Source: JAVVHE01 sp038238915
GTDB taxonomy: Bacteria; Pseudomonadota; Alphaproteobacteria; Sphingomonadales; Sphingomonadaceae
DNA: 64,000 nt
Direction of reading: 5' to 3'
NCBI GenBank assembly: GCA_038238915.1
Contig: JBBSFH010000013.1
Coordinates: 1-64,000 of the forward strand
Part shown: positions 16,202-23,596 of the stretch, piece by piece
How positions within the stretch are numbered: the stretch's first letter is position 1
How the letters are laid out: the number at the start of each line of letters is the position of its first letter
Position numbers and translations under genes: made by a program
The notes under the pieces: generated by a model
Databases searched by the model: none
What the model saw: the letters and a program-made list of their open reading frames with translations, nothing else
Told to the model about the DNA's origin: nothing

Positions 16202-17545
16202 ATGGCGACCGTCGCCAACCGATCGGCCCCGGCCCTCGATTTCAGCATGTTCGGCAAGGCGACCGAACTCAAGAAGCGTCTGCTCTTCACGATGGGCGCG
16301 CTGATCGTGTTCCGTCTGCTGAGCTTCGTGCCGATCCCCGGCATCGATCCGCTCGCACTCGACGCGCTGTTCAGCCGCACGCACGGCGGCGTGCTCGATT
16401 ATGTGAACACCTTCTCGGGCGGCGCGCTGCAGCGCATGAGCATCATCGCGCTCAATATCATGCCGTATATTACGGCATCGATCATCGTGCAGTTGATGAC
16501 TTCGCTGGTGCCCTCGTTCGAAAGCCTCAAGAAAGAGGGCGAGAGCGGGCGCAAGAAGCTCAATCAATATACCCGCTTCGGCACCGTGCTGCTCACCGCC
16601 ATACAAGGCTATGGCATCGCGGTCGGGCTAGAACATTGGGGCGGGGGCCAGACCGCCGTGATCGATCCCGGCATGATCTTCCGGCTGACAACGGTGATCA
16701 CTCTGATCGGCGGTACGCTGTTCCTGATGTGGCTGGGCGAGCAGATCACCTCGCGCGGCATCGGCAACGGCATCAGCCTGATCATCATGGCGGGCATCGT
16801 CGCGCATTTGCCCACGTCGCTCGGTGGACTGTTCGAACAGATGCGCACCGGCGCGATCGGTGGTGGATATGTGGTGCTGCTTGCGGTTGGCGCGATCGGT
16901 GTGGTCGCGTTCATCTGCTTCATGGAGCGAGCCCAGCGGCGCATCCTGATCCAGTATCCCAAGCGCCAGGTCGGCAACCGCATGTTCCAGGGGGATAGTT
17001 CGCACCTTCCGCTCAAGATCAATACTGCGGGTGTGATCCCGCCGATCTTCGCTTCCTCGCTCCTGCTGATGCCGCTGACCGTGGTGCAGTTTCTGGGCAA
17101 GGGTGGCGGACCCGATTGGGTTATCACGGTATCGACCGCGCTCCAGCGCGGCGCGCCGCTCTACATGGCGCTCTACGCGATCGGGATCATCTTCTTCAGC
17201 TTCTTCTACACTGCGGTCGTGTTCAATCCTGAGGAAACTGCGGACAATCTGAAGAAATACGGCGGCTTCATTCCTGGGCGTCGACCAGGCCAGCAGACCG
17301 CGCAGTATCTCGATTTCGTGCTGACGCGCCTGACCGTGATCGGCGCGGCCTATCTGACCTTTGTCTGCCTGCTGCCCGAATTTCTTCAGGGGCAGGGAGC
17401 GGTCAACTTCTACTTCGGTGGCACGAGCCTGCTGATCGTGGTCAATGTGACGATGGATACCGTCAGCCAGATCCAGAGCCACCTGCTCGCGCATCAATAT
17501 GAGGGGCTGATCAAGCGATCGAAGCTCAGGGGGGCTCGCCGTTGA
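16202..17545 (+). CDS. secY: Protein translocase subunit SecY
   Basis: A 447-residue ten-helix protein forming the Sec channel core. The N-terminus (ELKKRLLFTMGALIVFRLLSFVPIPGID), the plug region, MPYITASIIVQLM, and the C-terminal NFYFGGTSLLIVVNVTMDT are highly conserved. The length is normal. In most Alphaproteobacteria secY lies in the spc operon behind rplO with adk and rpsM following; here adk is kept but ribosomal protein genes are absent on both sides, and cydAB lies upstream. No second secY is in the window. Confidence 0.96.
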   Translation: MATVANRSAPALDFSMFGKATELKKRLLFTMGALIVFRLLSFVPIPGIDPLALDALFSRTHGGVLDYVNTFSGGALQRMSIIALNIMPYITASIIVQLMTSLVPSFESLKKEGESGRKKLNQYTRFGTVLLTAIQGYGIAVGLEHWGGGQTAVIDPGMIFRLTTVITLIGGTLFLMWLGEQITSRGIGNGISLIIMAGIVAHLPTSLGGLFEQMRTGAIGGGYVVLLAVGAIGVVAFICFMERAQRRILIQYPKRQVGNRMFQGDSSHLPLKINTAGVIPPIFASSLLLMPLTVVQFLGKGGGPDWVITVSTALQRGAPLYMALYAIGIIFFSFFYTAVVFNPEETADNLKKYGGFIPGRRPGQQTAQYLDFVLTRLTVIGAAYLTFVCLLPEFLQGQGAVNFYFGGTSLLIVVNVTMDTVSQIQSHLLAHQYEGLIKRSKLRGARR

Positions 17546-18213
17546 ATGTGATTCTGCTCGGACCGCCGGGCGCGGGGAAGGGGACGCAGGCGGCACGGCT
17601 CGAGAAGCAGCACGGCATGGTCCAGCTTTCCACCGGCAACATGCTTCGCGCGGCGGTGGCGGCGGGCACGCCGGTCGGTATCGAGGTCAGCGCGACGATG
17701 GAGGCGGGTCAGCTCGTTCCCGATGCGCTGGTGGAAGGCGTGCTTTCCGAGCGGCTCGATCAGCCCGATGCGCGTCAGGGATTCATTCTCGATGGCTTCC
17801 CACGCACCACGAGCCAGGCGCACGCGCTCGACGCGATGCTTGCGGCCAAGGGGATGCATCTGGACGCGGTGATCGTGCTCGATGTCGACGAGGACGCGCT
17901 CGTCGAGCGCATCGCTGGGCGCTTTGCGTGCGGCTATTGCGGCGAGGGCTATCACGATAGCTTCAAGCCGGTGCGCACGCCGGGCCGCTGCGACGTCTGC
18001 GGCCACGACGATTTCCGCCGCCGCCCGGATGATCGCGCCGAGACGGTGCGCACACGGCTTGTTGAATATCATGCCAAAACCGCACCGATTTTGCCCTATT
18101 ATCGTGCGGTGAGCCTGGTGAGCCATGTCGACGGCATGGCCGATATGGATCATGTCGCTGCCGCGATCGAGGCGGTGCTGATGCGCGGAAGGGAGTCTGC
18201 CGCAATCTGCTGA
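17542..18213 (+). CDS. adk: Adenylate kinase, zinc-binding LID
   Basis: The 223-residue enzyme balances ATP, ADP and AMP. It has the P-loop GPPGAGKGTQ at residues 7-16, the AMP-binding LSTGNMLR and GFPRTTSQA segments, and a long-type LID with two cysteine pairs (CGYC about residue 132 and CDVC about 150) that would bind zinc. The TTG at 17542 overlaps the secY stop (TTGA); the in-frame GTG at 17548 is the alternative. Coupling to secY repeats the classic gene order. Confidence 0.95.
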   Translation: MNVILLGPPGAGKGTQAARLEKQHGMVQLSTGNMLRAAVAAGTPVGIEVSATMEAGQLVPDALVEGVLSERLDQPDARQGFILDGFPRTTSQAHALDAMLAAKGMHLDAVIVLDVDEDALVERIAGRFACGYCGEGYHDSFKPVRTPGRCDVCGHDDFRRRPDDRAETVRTRLVEYHAKTAPILPYYRAVSLVSHVDGMADMDHVAAAIEAVLMRGRESAAIC

Positions 18214-18285
18214 TCGGGATCCGGTCGTGCGGCGCTCGGTTCGCCACCGTTGTATAGGGGGGCCAAGCGAAGCGCGTACAGAACT

Positions 18286-18681
18286 CTAGCGCAAGCGCGT
18301 CCAGGTCTGCGATGTGCAGGCCACCCCGCCGAACAGGCAGCCTTTCGCCACCAACGATTGCGGATCGGTCAGCGTCAGGGTGCCGGAAAAGGTTTTATTG
18401 ATATCGGGCACATAGACCTTGCCGCGCCACACATTGGGCTTGTCGGCGGTAAAATCCCGGAACAACTGCATGCCCACGAGTTGCTTGTTGCCGCCGCGCG
18501 CCGAATCGGCTTTGGCCTTGGGGCTGGCCCAAATCACCGTTCCGCAAAACTTCTTTCCGCACGGGTGCGCATCGACGCGCACGCTTCTGGAAGGATTCGT
18601 CCATACTCCAAGCCTGCCGACGGCGTGCGCCCCGCCCGGTGCCAGGACCACTATTGCTGCAGCCACCATCGTTGCGCGCAC
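18286..18681 (-). CDS. DUF2147 secreted protein
   Basis: A 131-residue protein with an N-terminal signal peptide (MVAAAIVVLAPGGAHA cleavage region). The mature part has the DUF2147 pattern: GVWTNPSRSVRVDAHPCGKKFCGTVIWA, then WRGKVYVPDINKTFSGTLTL. Two cysteines (HPCGKKFCG) may form a disulfide. Function is unknown; relatives are small periplasmic beta-rich proteins. I prefer GTG at 18681, preceded by GGGAG, over ATG at 18669. It is divergent from the metallopeptidase gene. Confidence 0.75.
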   Translation of the reverse strand: MRATMVAAAIVVLAPGGAHAVGRLGVWTNPSRSVRVDAHPCGKKFCGTVIWASPKAKADSARGGNKQLVGMQLFRDFTADKPNVWRGKVYVPDINKTFSGTLTLTDPQSLVAKGCLFGGVACTSQTWTRLR

Positions 18682-18817
18682 CGTTCTGCTCCCACCCTGA
18701 CGATCTGGAATCGGTATACCGATCTGCGCGCGCTCGCCAAGCCGCAGCCTTGCGATTGCAACGCCGCGCGCGCCGCGCCATTGGAGGGGCGCATCCTTTC
18801 CAGCCAAGGTCTGTCCC

Positions 18818-19735
18818 ATGCGCCTCGACGACGAACGCGAAAGCTCGAACATCGAAGACCAGCGCGGGCAGGGGGGGCTGGGAGCGGGCGGCTTCGGCGG
18901 CGGCGGCGGGCTAAGCGGCATTCTCGGCCTGATCTTCGCCGCACGAGGGCTTGGCATCGGCCTGCCCGCCATCATCGTCCTGGCGCTGGGCTATTTCCTG
19001 TTCTTCGGTGGATCGGGCAGCCACCATGCGGCGGTTCCGGACCCAGCCAGCCAGAGCGCCGGCTTCCAGCCGCCAGCGCAAGGCGGCGCGACATCCGGCA
19101 CCGCCGAGAGCCAGACCGATCGCTTCGTGCGCAAGGTGCTCGCGACGACCGAAGATACCTGGGGCGCGATCTTCAAGGCGAACGGGCAGACATACGCGCA
19201 GCCCAAGCTGGTCTTCTATTCGGGCGAGGGAACCTCGGCGTGCGGCGCGGCGCAGACCGCGATGGGTCCGTTCTACTGCCCGAACGACCGCAAGGTGTAT
19301 CTGGACACCAGCTTTTTCGACGAACTCAGCCGACGCTTCGGCGCGCCCGGCGATTTCGCCGCAGCCTACGTAATCGCCCACGAGGTGGGCCACCACGTCC
19401 AGGCGCTCACCGGGCAGATGGAGCGCGCGAAGCGTGGCAGATTCCCTCAGGAGGGCGCGAATGGCGCGCAGGTTCGCATCGAGTTGCAGGCGGATTGCTA
19501 CGCGGGGGTGTGGGGCAATGCGAACAAGGCGATCCTCGATCCGGGCGATGTCGACGAGGCATTGAAGGCCGCAAGCGCGATCGGCGACGATACGCTGCAG
19601 CGCGAGGCGACCGGCCGCGTCTCGCCCGATAGCTTCACGCACGGCACCTCGGCGCAGCGCAGCCACTGGTTCAAGCTCGGATATGACAGCGGCGATCCGG
19701 GCGCGTGCGATACGTTCGGGGCGGCGACGCTGTAG
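18818..19735 (+). CDS. Neutral zinc metallopeptidase (YpfJ family)
   Basis: A 305-residue membrane-anchored protein: hydrophilic N-terminus with Gly-rich stretch, one membrane helix (LPAIIVLALGYFLFFGG, about residues 49-65), and an external domain with the zinc motif HEVGHH near residue 188. The DDE RESSNIEDQRG start and CPNDRKVYLDTSFFDEL segment are typical of the YpfJ family. Substrates are unknown. It has AAGG upstream of ATG 18818 and is followed after 3 bases by a beta-propeller gene, probably one operon. Confidence 0.88.
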   Translation: MRLDDERESSNIEDQRGQGGLGAGGFGGGGGLSGILGLIFAARGLGIGLPAIIVLALGYFLFFGGSGSHHAAVPDPASQSAGFQPPAQGGATSGTAESQTDRFVRKVLATTEDTWGAIFKANGQTYAQPKLVFYSGEGTSACGAAQTAMGPFYCPNDRKVYLDTSFFDELSRRFGAPGDFAAAYVIAHEVGHHVQALTGQMERAKRGRFPQEGANGAQVRIELQADCYAGVWGNANKAILDPGDVDEALKAASAIGDDTLQREATGRVSPDSFTHGTSAQRSHWFKLGYDSGDPGACDTFGAATL

Positions 19736-19738
19736 GTC

Positions 19739-20776
19739 GTGGCGCGTGCCCGGCCCGCCAGCAGCGCTCTGACCGCCCTTTTGCGACCGCTGCCGGTCCT
19801 GCTTGCGCTCGCAGCAGCCGCGCGCGTGCCTGCGCCAGTGCCCGTGCCGACGCGACCGCTCGCATCGGCGCCAACGCAGGCGCGCATCCACCTGGGGCCG
19901 CGAGCCGATTGGGTGGCGATCACCGCGGGCGCGGTCTGGTCGACGAGCACACGCCCCGATCTCGTCCAGCGCATCGATCCGGCTACCAACCGTGTCGATG
20001 CGCTCGTGCCTCTGCCCGGGGCGGCGTGCGCGGGATTGGCTGTCGGGCTCGGGAGCCTGTGGGTTCCGGTGTGCGGCGCGCGTCCGGGAATCGTTCGGAT
20101 CGATCTGGCGCGCGCGCGCATCCAGGCGGTGTTGCCGCTCGAAGCCGTGGTTCCCGAATCGGGCATCGCGGTCAGCGGGGATAGCTTGTGGGCACCGCTC
20201 GCGGGCACCGGCAAACTCGCGCGGCTCGATCCCGAGACGGGCCGGGTTCGCCAGATGATCGCAGTCGCGCCGGGCACGTTCAATCCGGTCTATGCCGATG
20301 GCATGATCTGGGCGAGCAGCGGCGTGCGGCGCGGTATCACGATGATCGATGCGGGTGCAGGGCGCGCTGTCGGGCGAATGCAGCTCGGTCCGCAACCGCG
20401 CTTCCTCGCCAGCGGCTACGGTGCGCTGTGGGCGCTCAACCAGGGCAATGGCACGATCGATCGCATCGACGTGCGCACGCGCGCGCGCGTCGCGACGATC
20501 GAGGCGCATTCGCCCGGGCATGGCGGCGATATCGCGGCGGGCGAGGGGTATGTGTGGACTAGCGTGCATGGCGTGCCGCTTACCGCGATCGATCCGCGGA
20601 CGAACCGCGTCGTGCGCCGCTGGACCGGCCCGGGTGGCGATTCCCTGCGGGTCGGCTTTGGGTCGGTCTGGCTAACCGATCTCGCGCGCGGCGACATCGT
20701 GCGCTTGTCGGTACCCGCGCTGCTGGCGGCTAGCGCGGAGACAGCCGCAACACCTCGCCCTCGTCCTCATCGGTAA
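19739..20776 (+). CDS. Secreted beta-propeller protein
   Basis: A 345-residue protein with an N-terminal hydrophobic export signal (ALTALLRPLPVLLALAAAARV) followed by repeated blades of the YncE/streptogramin-lyase type, each with a motif like IDPATNRVDALVPL, LDPETGRVRQMI, IDVRTRARVATI and IDPRTNRVVRRW. No catalytic His pair of true streptogramin lyases was recognised, so a binding or scaffold role is as likely. Start is GTG 19739, three bases after the peptidase stop. Its last 47 bases overlap the end of the convergent dehydrogenase gene. Confidence 0.7.
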   Translation: MARARPASSALTALLRPLPVLLALAAAARVPAPVPVPTRPLASAPTQARIHLGPRADWVAITAGAVWSTSTRPDLVQRIDPATNRVDALVPLPGAACAGLAVGLGSLWVPVCGARPGIVRIDLARARIQAVLPLEAVVPESGIAVSGDSLWAPLAGTGKLARLDPETGRVRQMIAVAPGTFNPVYADGMIWASSGVRRGITMIDAGAGRAVGRMQLGPQPRFLASGYGALWALNQGNGTIDRIDVRTRARVATIEAHSPGHGGDIAAGEGYVWTSVHGVPLTAIDPRTNRVVRRWTGPGGDSLRVGFGSVWLTDLARGDIVRLSVPALLAASAETAATPRPRPHR

Positions 20777-21929
20777 GCGCCCAGATCGATCCGTCCGGAG
20801 CCTGTTCGACGTCGCGGATGCGGTGGTCCATCGAGAATTTCTCTTCGCCGGTCACGTGCTCGCCGCGCACCTCGATGCGCGTGATCGAGTTGGTGGCGAG
20901 GCCCCCGATGATCGCGCTGCCGCGCCAGCGTGGGAAGAGCGTTCCCGTGTACCAGATCATGCTGGAGGGAGCGATCACGGGATCCCAGTAATAGATCGGC
21001 TGATCCATGCCCGCGTGCGTGGTGATGTCGCCGTCGATCGGCTTGCCGTTGTAATCCTCGCCGTAAGTGATGACGGGCCAGCCATAGTTGTGACCGGGCT
21101 TGGGGGCGTTCAACTCGTCGCCACCCTTGGGCCCGTGCTCAATCGTCCAGAGCTTCCCGCTTTCGGGATTGATCGCTGCGCCCTGGGGATTGCGGTGGCC
21201 GTAGGACCAGACGCGCTGCGTGATCGGATCGGGGCTGCTGGCGAACGGATTGTCTCGCGGCACGCCGCCATCCAGCGTGACGCGAACCACCTTGCCCATG
21301 CCCGCCTTCAGATCCTGCGCGCGCTCCCGGATGGGAGTGTTGAAGCGTTCGCCGTTGGTGATGAACAGCGTGCCATCGCGCGCGAGCACCATGCGGCCGC
21401 CGAAGTGATTGTGGTTGCCCGCCCACGACGGAAGCTGTTCCCAGACGATCTTGTGATTGACGAGCCTGAGGCTGTCGCCCGCCACAACTGCATCCGAACA
21501 GCGTGCGGTAGTGCCGGTAAGTCCACCGGGTCCGCGTACTGCCGAATAGGTGAGGCAGATGCGCAGGGGATTGGCGCGGACCACGATCACGTCGAGCAGT
21601 CCGCCCTGGCCCGCGTAGACCACGGGTGGCACGCCCATGATCGGCGGGAGGATGTGGCCGGTCTTGTCGATAAGGCGAAGGCGGCCGGGCTTCTCGGTGA
21701 CGAGCGCACGGCCATCGGGGAGGAAGGCGAGCGCCCAGGGGTAGACGAGGCCGTGGGCGATGGGGGTGACCTTCAGCGTGACGCCCGAACTGACCGCGTC
21801 GATGCGGGTTTGTCCCGCGAAGGCGGGGTGCTGATCGGGACGATTGGGTTCGTCCTGCTGGACGGGCGCGGCGTGGGCGGCGGCGAGCGTCAGCGCCAAG
21901 GCGGCAAGTGCGGGGGGAAGTCGGGTCAT
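20730..21929 (-). CDS. PQQ-dependent aldose sugar dehydrogenase-like protein
   Basis: A 399-residue secreted six-bladed propeller. A signal peptide (MTRLPPALAALALTLAAAHA) precedes HGLVYPWALAFLPDGRALVTEKPGRLRLID, then GGRMVLARDGTLFIT, WSYGHRNPQGAAI, EHGPKGGDELN and YGWPVITYGEDYNG, all characteristic of soluble aldose dehydrogenases of the YliI/Asd type, which oxidise sugars in the periplasm with PQQ. Catalytic-His and PQQ-binding regions look intact. The gene starts 6 bp after the lysA stop and may be the last gene of the argH-lptM-lysA operon. Confidence 0.85.
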   Translation of the reverse strand: MTRLPPALAALALTLAAAHAAPVQQDEPNRPDQHPAFAGQTRIDAVSSGVTLKVTPIAHGLVYPWALAFLPDGRALVTEKPGRLRLIDKTGHILPPIMGVPPVVYAGQGGLLDVIVVRANPLRICLTYSAVRGPGGLTGTTARCSDAVVAGDSLRLVNHKIVWEQLPSWAGNHNHFGGRMVLARDGTLFITNGERFNTPIRERAQDLKAGMGKVVRVTLDGGVPRDNPFASSPDPITQRVWSYGHRNPQGAAINPESGKLWTIEHGPKGGDELNAPKPGHNYGWPVITYGEDYNGKPIDGDITTHAGMDQPIYYWDPVIAPSSMIWYTGTLFPRWRGSAIIGGLATNSITRIEVRGEHVTGEEKFSMDHRIRDVEQAPDGSIWALTDEDEGEVLRLSPR

Positions 21930-21935
21930 AGGGAA

Positions 21936-23345
21936 TCAATCCAGGGGAGGGGTGTGCCAATCGGGGACGCTCTCCAGCGCAATCATGTCTGCGACGGGTA
22001 CGCGCCTCGCGACCACCTGCCAGCGCGCGCCGCTCGCCATCGCCTCGGGCACCAGCGCGCGTGAATTGTAGGTGGAGGCAAGGCTGGCCCCATAGGCGCC
22101 CGCAGTCATGATCGCGACGCGGTCGCCCGCCTTCACCGCGTCCATTGTGCGGCCGCGGGCGAACGTGTCCCCCGATTCGCAGGCGGGGCCAACGACATCG
22201 GCCTCGAAGCGGTCGCCTGTTGGATGGACCGCGCGGATTTCGTGGAACGCGCCGTAAAGGCTCGGGCGCAGCAGATCGTTCATCGCGGCGTCCACCACGA
22301 CGAAGCGGCGATCCACGCCCTCTTTCACGAGGATCACGGTGGCGACGAGCACCCCCGCCTCGGCGACGAGATAGCGGCCGGGTTCGAATATCAGCCGCGC
22401 GTTCCAGCCCTTTGTGGCGCGCGCGACCATTGCGCCATAGGCTTCGATCGGCGGCGGCGGCGTCTCGCCGGGTTCGTAGACGACGCCCAGCCCGCCGCCG
22501 AGGTCCATCGTTTCGATGGTATGGCCCGCGCCGCGCATCGCGCGCATGAGATCTCCGAGCGCGGCGAAGCTGCGCTCGAACGGATCGAGCGAGGTAAGCT
22601 GGCTGCCGATGTGGACCGCGAGGCCCTGGAGGCGCAGGCCGGGAAGCGAGCGGGCGAGATCGGCGGCGGCGAGCGCCCGCGCAGCGGGGATGCCGAACTT
22701 GTCTTCCTTGCGTCCGGTCGAAATCTTGGTGTGCGTGCCCGCCGCGACATCGGGGTTAACGCGTAGCGCGATCAGCGCGGTGGTCCCGAGCCTTGCAGCC
22801 GCCGCGCTCAGCATGTGAAGCTCGGGCTCGCTCTCGACGTTGATCTGCGCGATCCCGGCCGCGAGTGCGGCTTCGAGTTCGGCCATCGTTTTGCCGACGC
22901 CCGAGAACACGATGCGCCCGGCCGGAACCCCGGCCTTGAGCGCGCGCAGCATCTCCCCGCCCGAGACGACATCCGCGCCCGCACCTTTGGCGGCGAGCGT
23001 GGCGATGACGCCCAGATTGGGATTGGCCTTTACCGCGAACGCGATCGTCGCGTCGGCAGGAAGCGCAGCCGCGAGGCGACCGTAGCGGTGTTCGATCAGC
23101 GAGTGCGAATAGACGTAGAGCGGCGTGTCGACAGCATCGGCGATGGCGTCGAGGGGGACGCCTTCGACGTGGAGCGCGCCGTTACGGAGCGCGAAGCCGG
23201 GTTCAAGGGCGCGCGTGGCCCCGCCCCCTCCGTCGGCTTCGCCGCCACTTCCCCCGCGAACGGGGGAGGATAAGTCTTCCTTGTCTTCCCCTGGGGAGCG
23301 GGGGAGGTGCCCCGAAGGGGCGGAGGGGGCGCGCACGAGCGTCAT
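21936..23345 (-). CDS. lysA: Diaminopimelate decarboxylase with palindrome-encoded N-terminal insert
   Basis: The 469-residue PLP enzyme makes lysine from meso-diaminopimelate. The PLP lysine is K106 in FAVKANPNLGV; HIGSQL, the Gly-rich GGGLGVVYE and ACESGDTF motifs are present. ATG 23345 overlaps the lptM stop (ATGA), which fixes the start. Residues about 4-43 are Pro/Ser/Gly-rich and encoded by a palindromic repeat homologous to that in lolD; no other start lies between it and the first conserved residues (FALRNGALHVEG). Typical LysA begins close to that segment, so the extension is an insertion the enzyme tolerates. Confidence 0.94.
   Translation of the reverse strand: MTLVRAPSAPSGHLPRSPGEDKEDLSSPVRGGSGGEADGGGGATRALEPGFALRNGALHVEGVPLDAIADAVDTPLYVYSHSLIEHRYGRLAAALPADATIAFAVKANPNLGVIATLAAKGAGADVVSGGEMLRALKAGVPAGRIVFSGVGKTMAELEAALAAGIAQINVESEPELHMLSAAAARLGTTALIALRVNPDVAAGTHTKISTGRKEDKFGIPAARALAAADLARSLPGLRLQGLAVHIGSQLTSLDPFERSFAALGDLMRAMRGAGHTIETMDLGGGLGVVYEPGETPPPPIEAYGAMVARATKGWNARLIFEPGRYLVAEAGVLVATVILVKEGVDRRFVVVDAAMNDLLRPSLYGAFHEIRAVHPTGDRFEADVVGPACESGDTFARGRTMDAVKAGDRVAIMTAGAYGASLASTYNSRALVPEAMASGARWQVVARRVPVADMIALESVPDWHTPPLD
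23219..23334 (-). repeat. Palindromic repeat element, copy 2, inside lysA
   Basis: About 116 bp homologous to the element in lolD: the same CCCCCTCCGTCGGCTTCGCC left arm, a variable centre, and a GGGGGAGGTGCCCCGAAGGG right arm. It is slightly longer in the centre than the lolD copy. It lies directly after the first codons of lysA, in the same orientation and frame as copy 1, again coding GGEADGGG. Confidence 0.85.
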
Positions 23346-23596
23346 CGCCGCGCGCTCGGCGGCGGGAGATCGAAAGGATCGTCATGGCGCTCCTGTTCGG
23401 GGCGCTTGATCACATCGTCGATGCGTTCGGGACCGGCATCGGGCGGGGGCTTCAGCGCCTGATCGGTGGTGGCGGGTGCGCTCATGCCATAGGCGGTGGG
23501 CGGTGCCGACTGGCCGGGCGCGGGCTTGAGCGTTCCCTTGCGCCCGCACCCGGCGAGCGCGAGCAGGGCTGCGGTGATGAGGAGCGCGCGGTTCAT
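23342..23596 (-). CDS. lptM: LptM (YifL)-type small lipoprotein
   Basis: An 84-residue lipoprotein with MNRALLITAALLALAGCGRKG, where Cys17 follows lipobox LAG. The GCGRKGTLKPAP start of the mature chain is the LptM/YifL hallmark; LptM helps LptD fold and form disulfides in the lipopolysaccharide translocon. The C-terminal part is Pro-rich and probably disordered. It overlaps argH by 4 bases upstream and lysA by 4 bases downstream, the common argH-lptM-lysA arrangement. Confidence 0.82.
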   Translation of the reverse strand: MNRALLITAALLALAGCGRKGTLKPAPGQSAPPTAYGMSAPATTDQALKPPPDAGPERIDDVIKRPEQERHDDPFDLPPPSARR

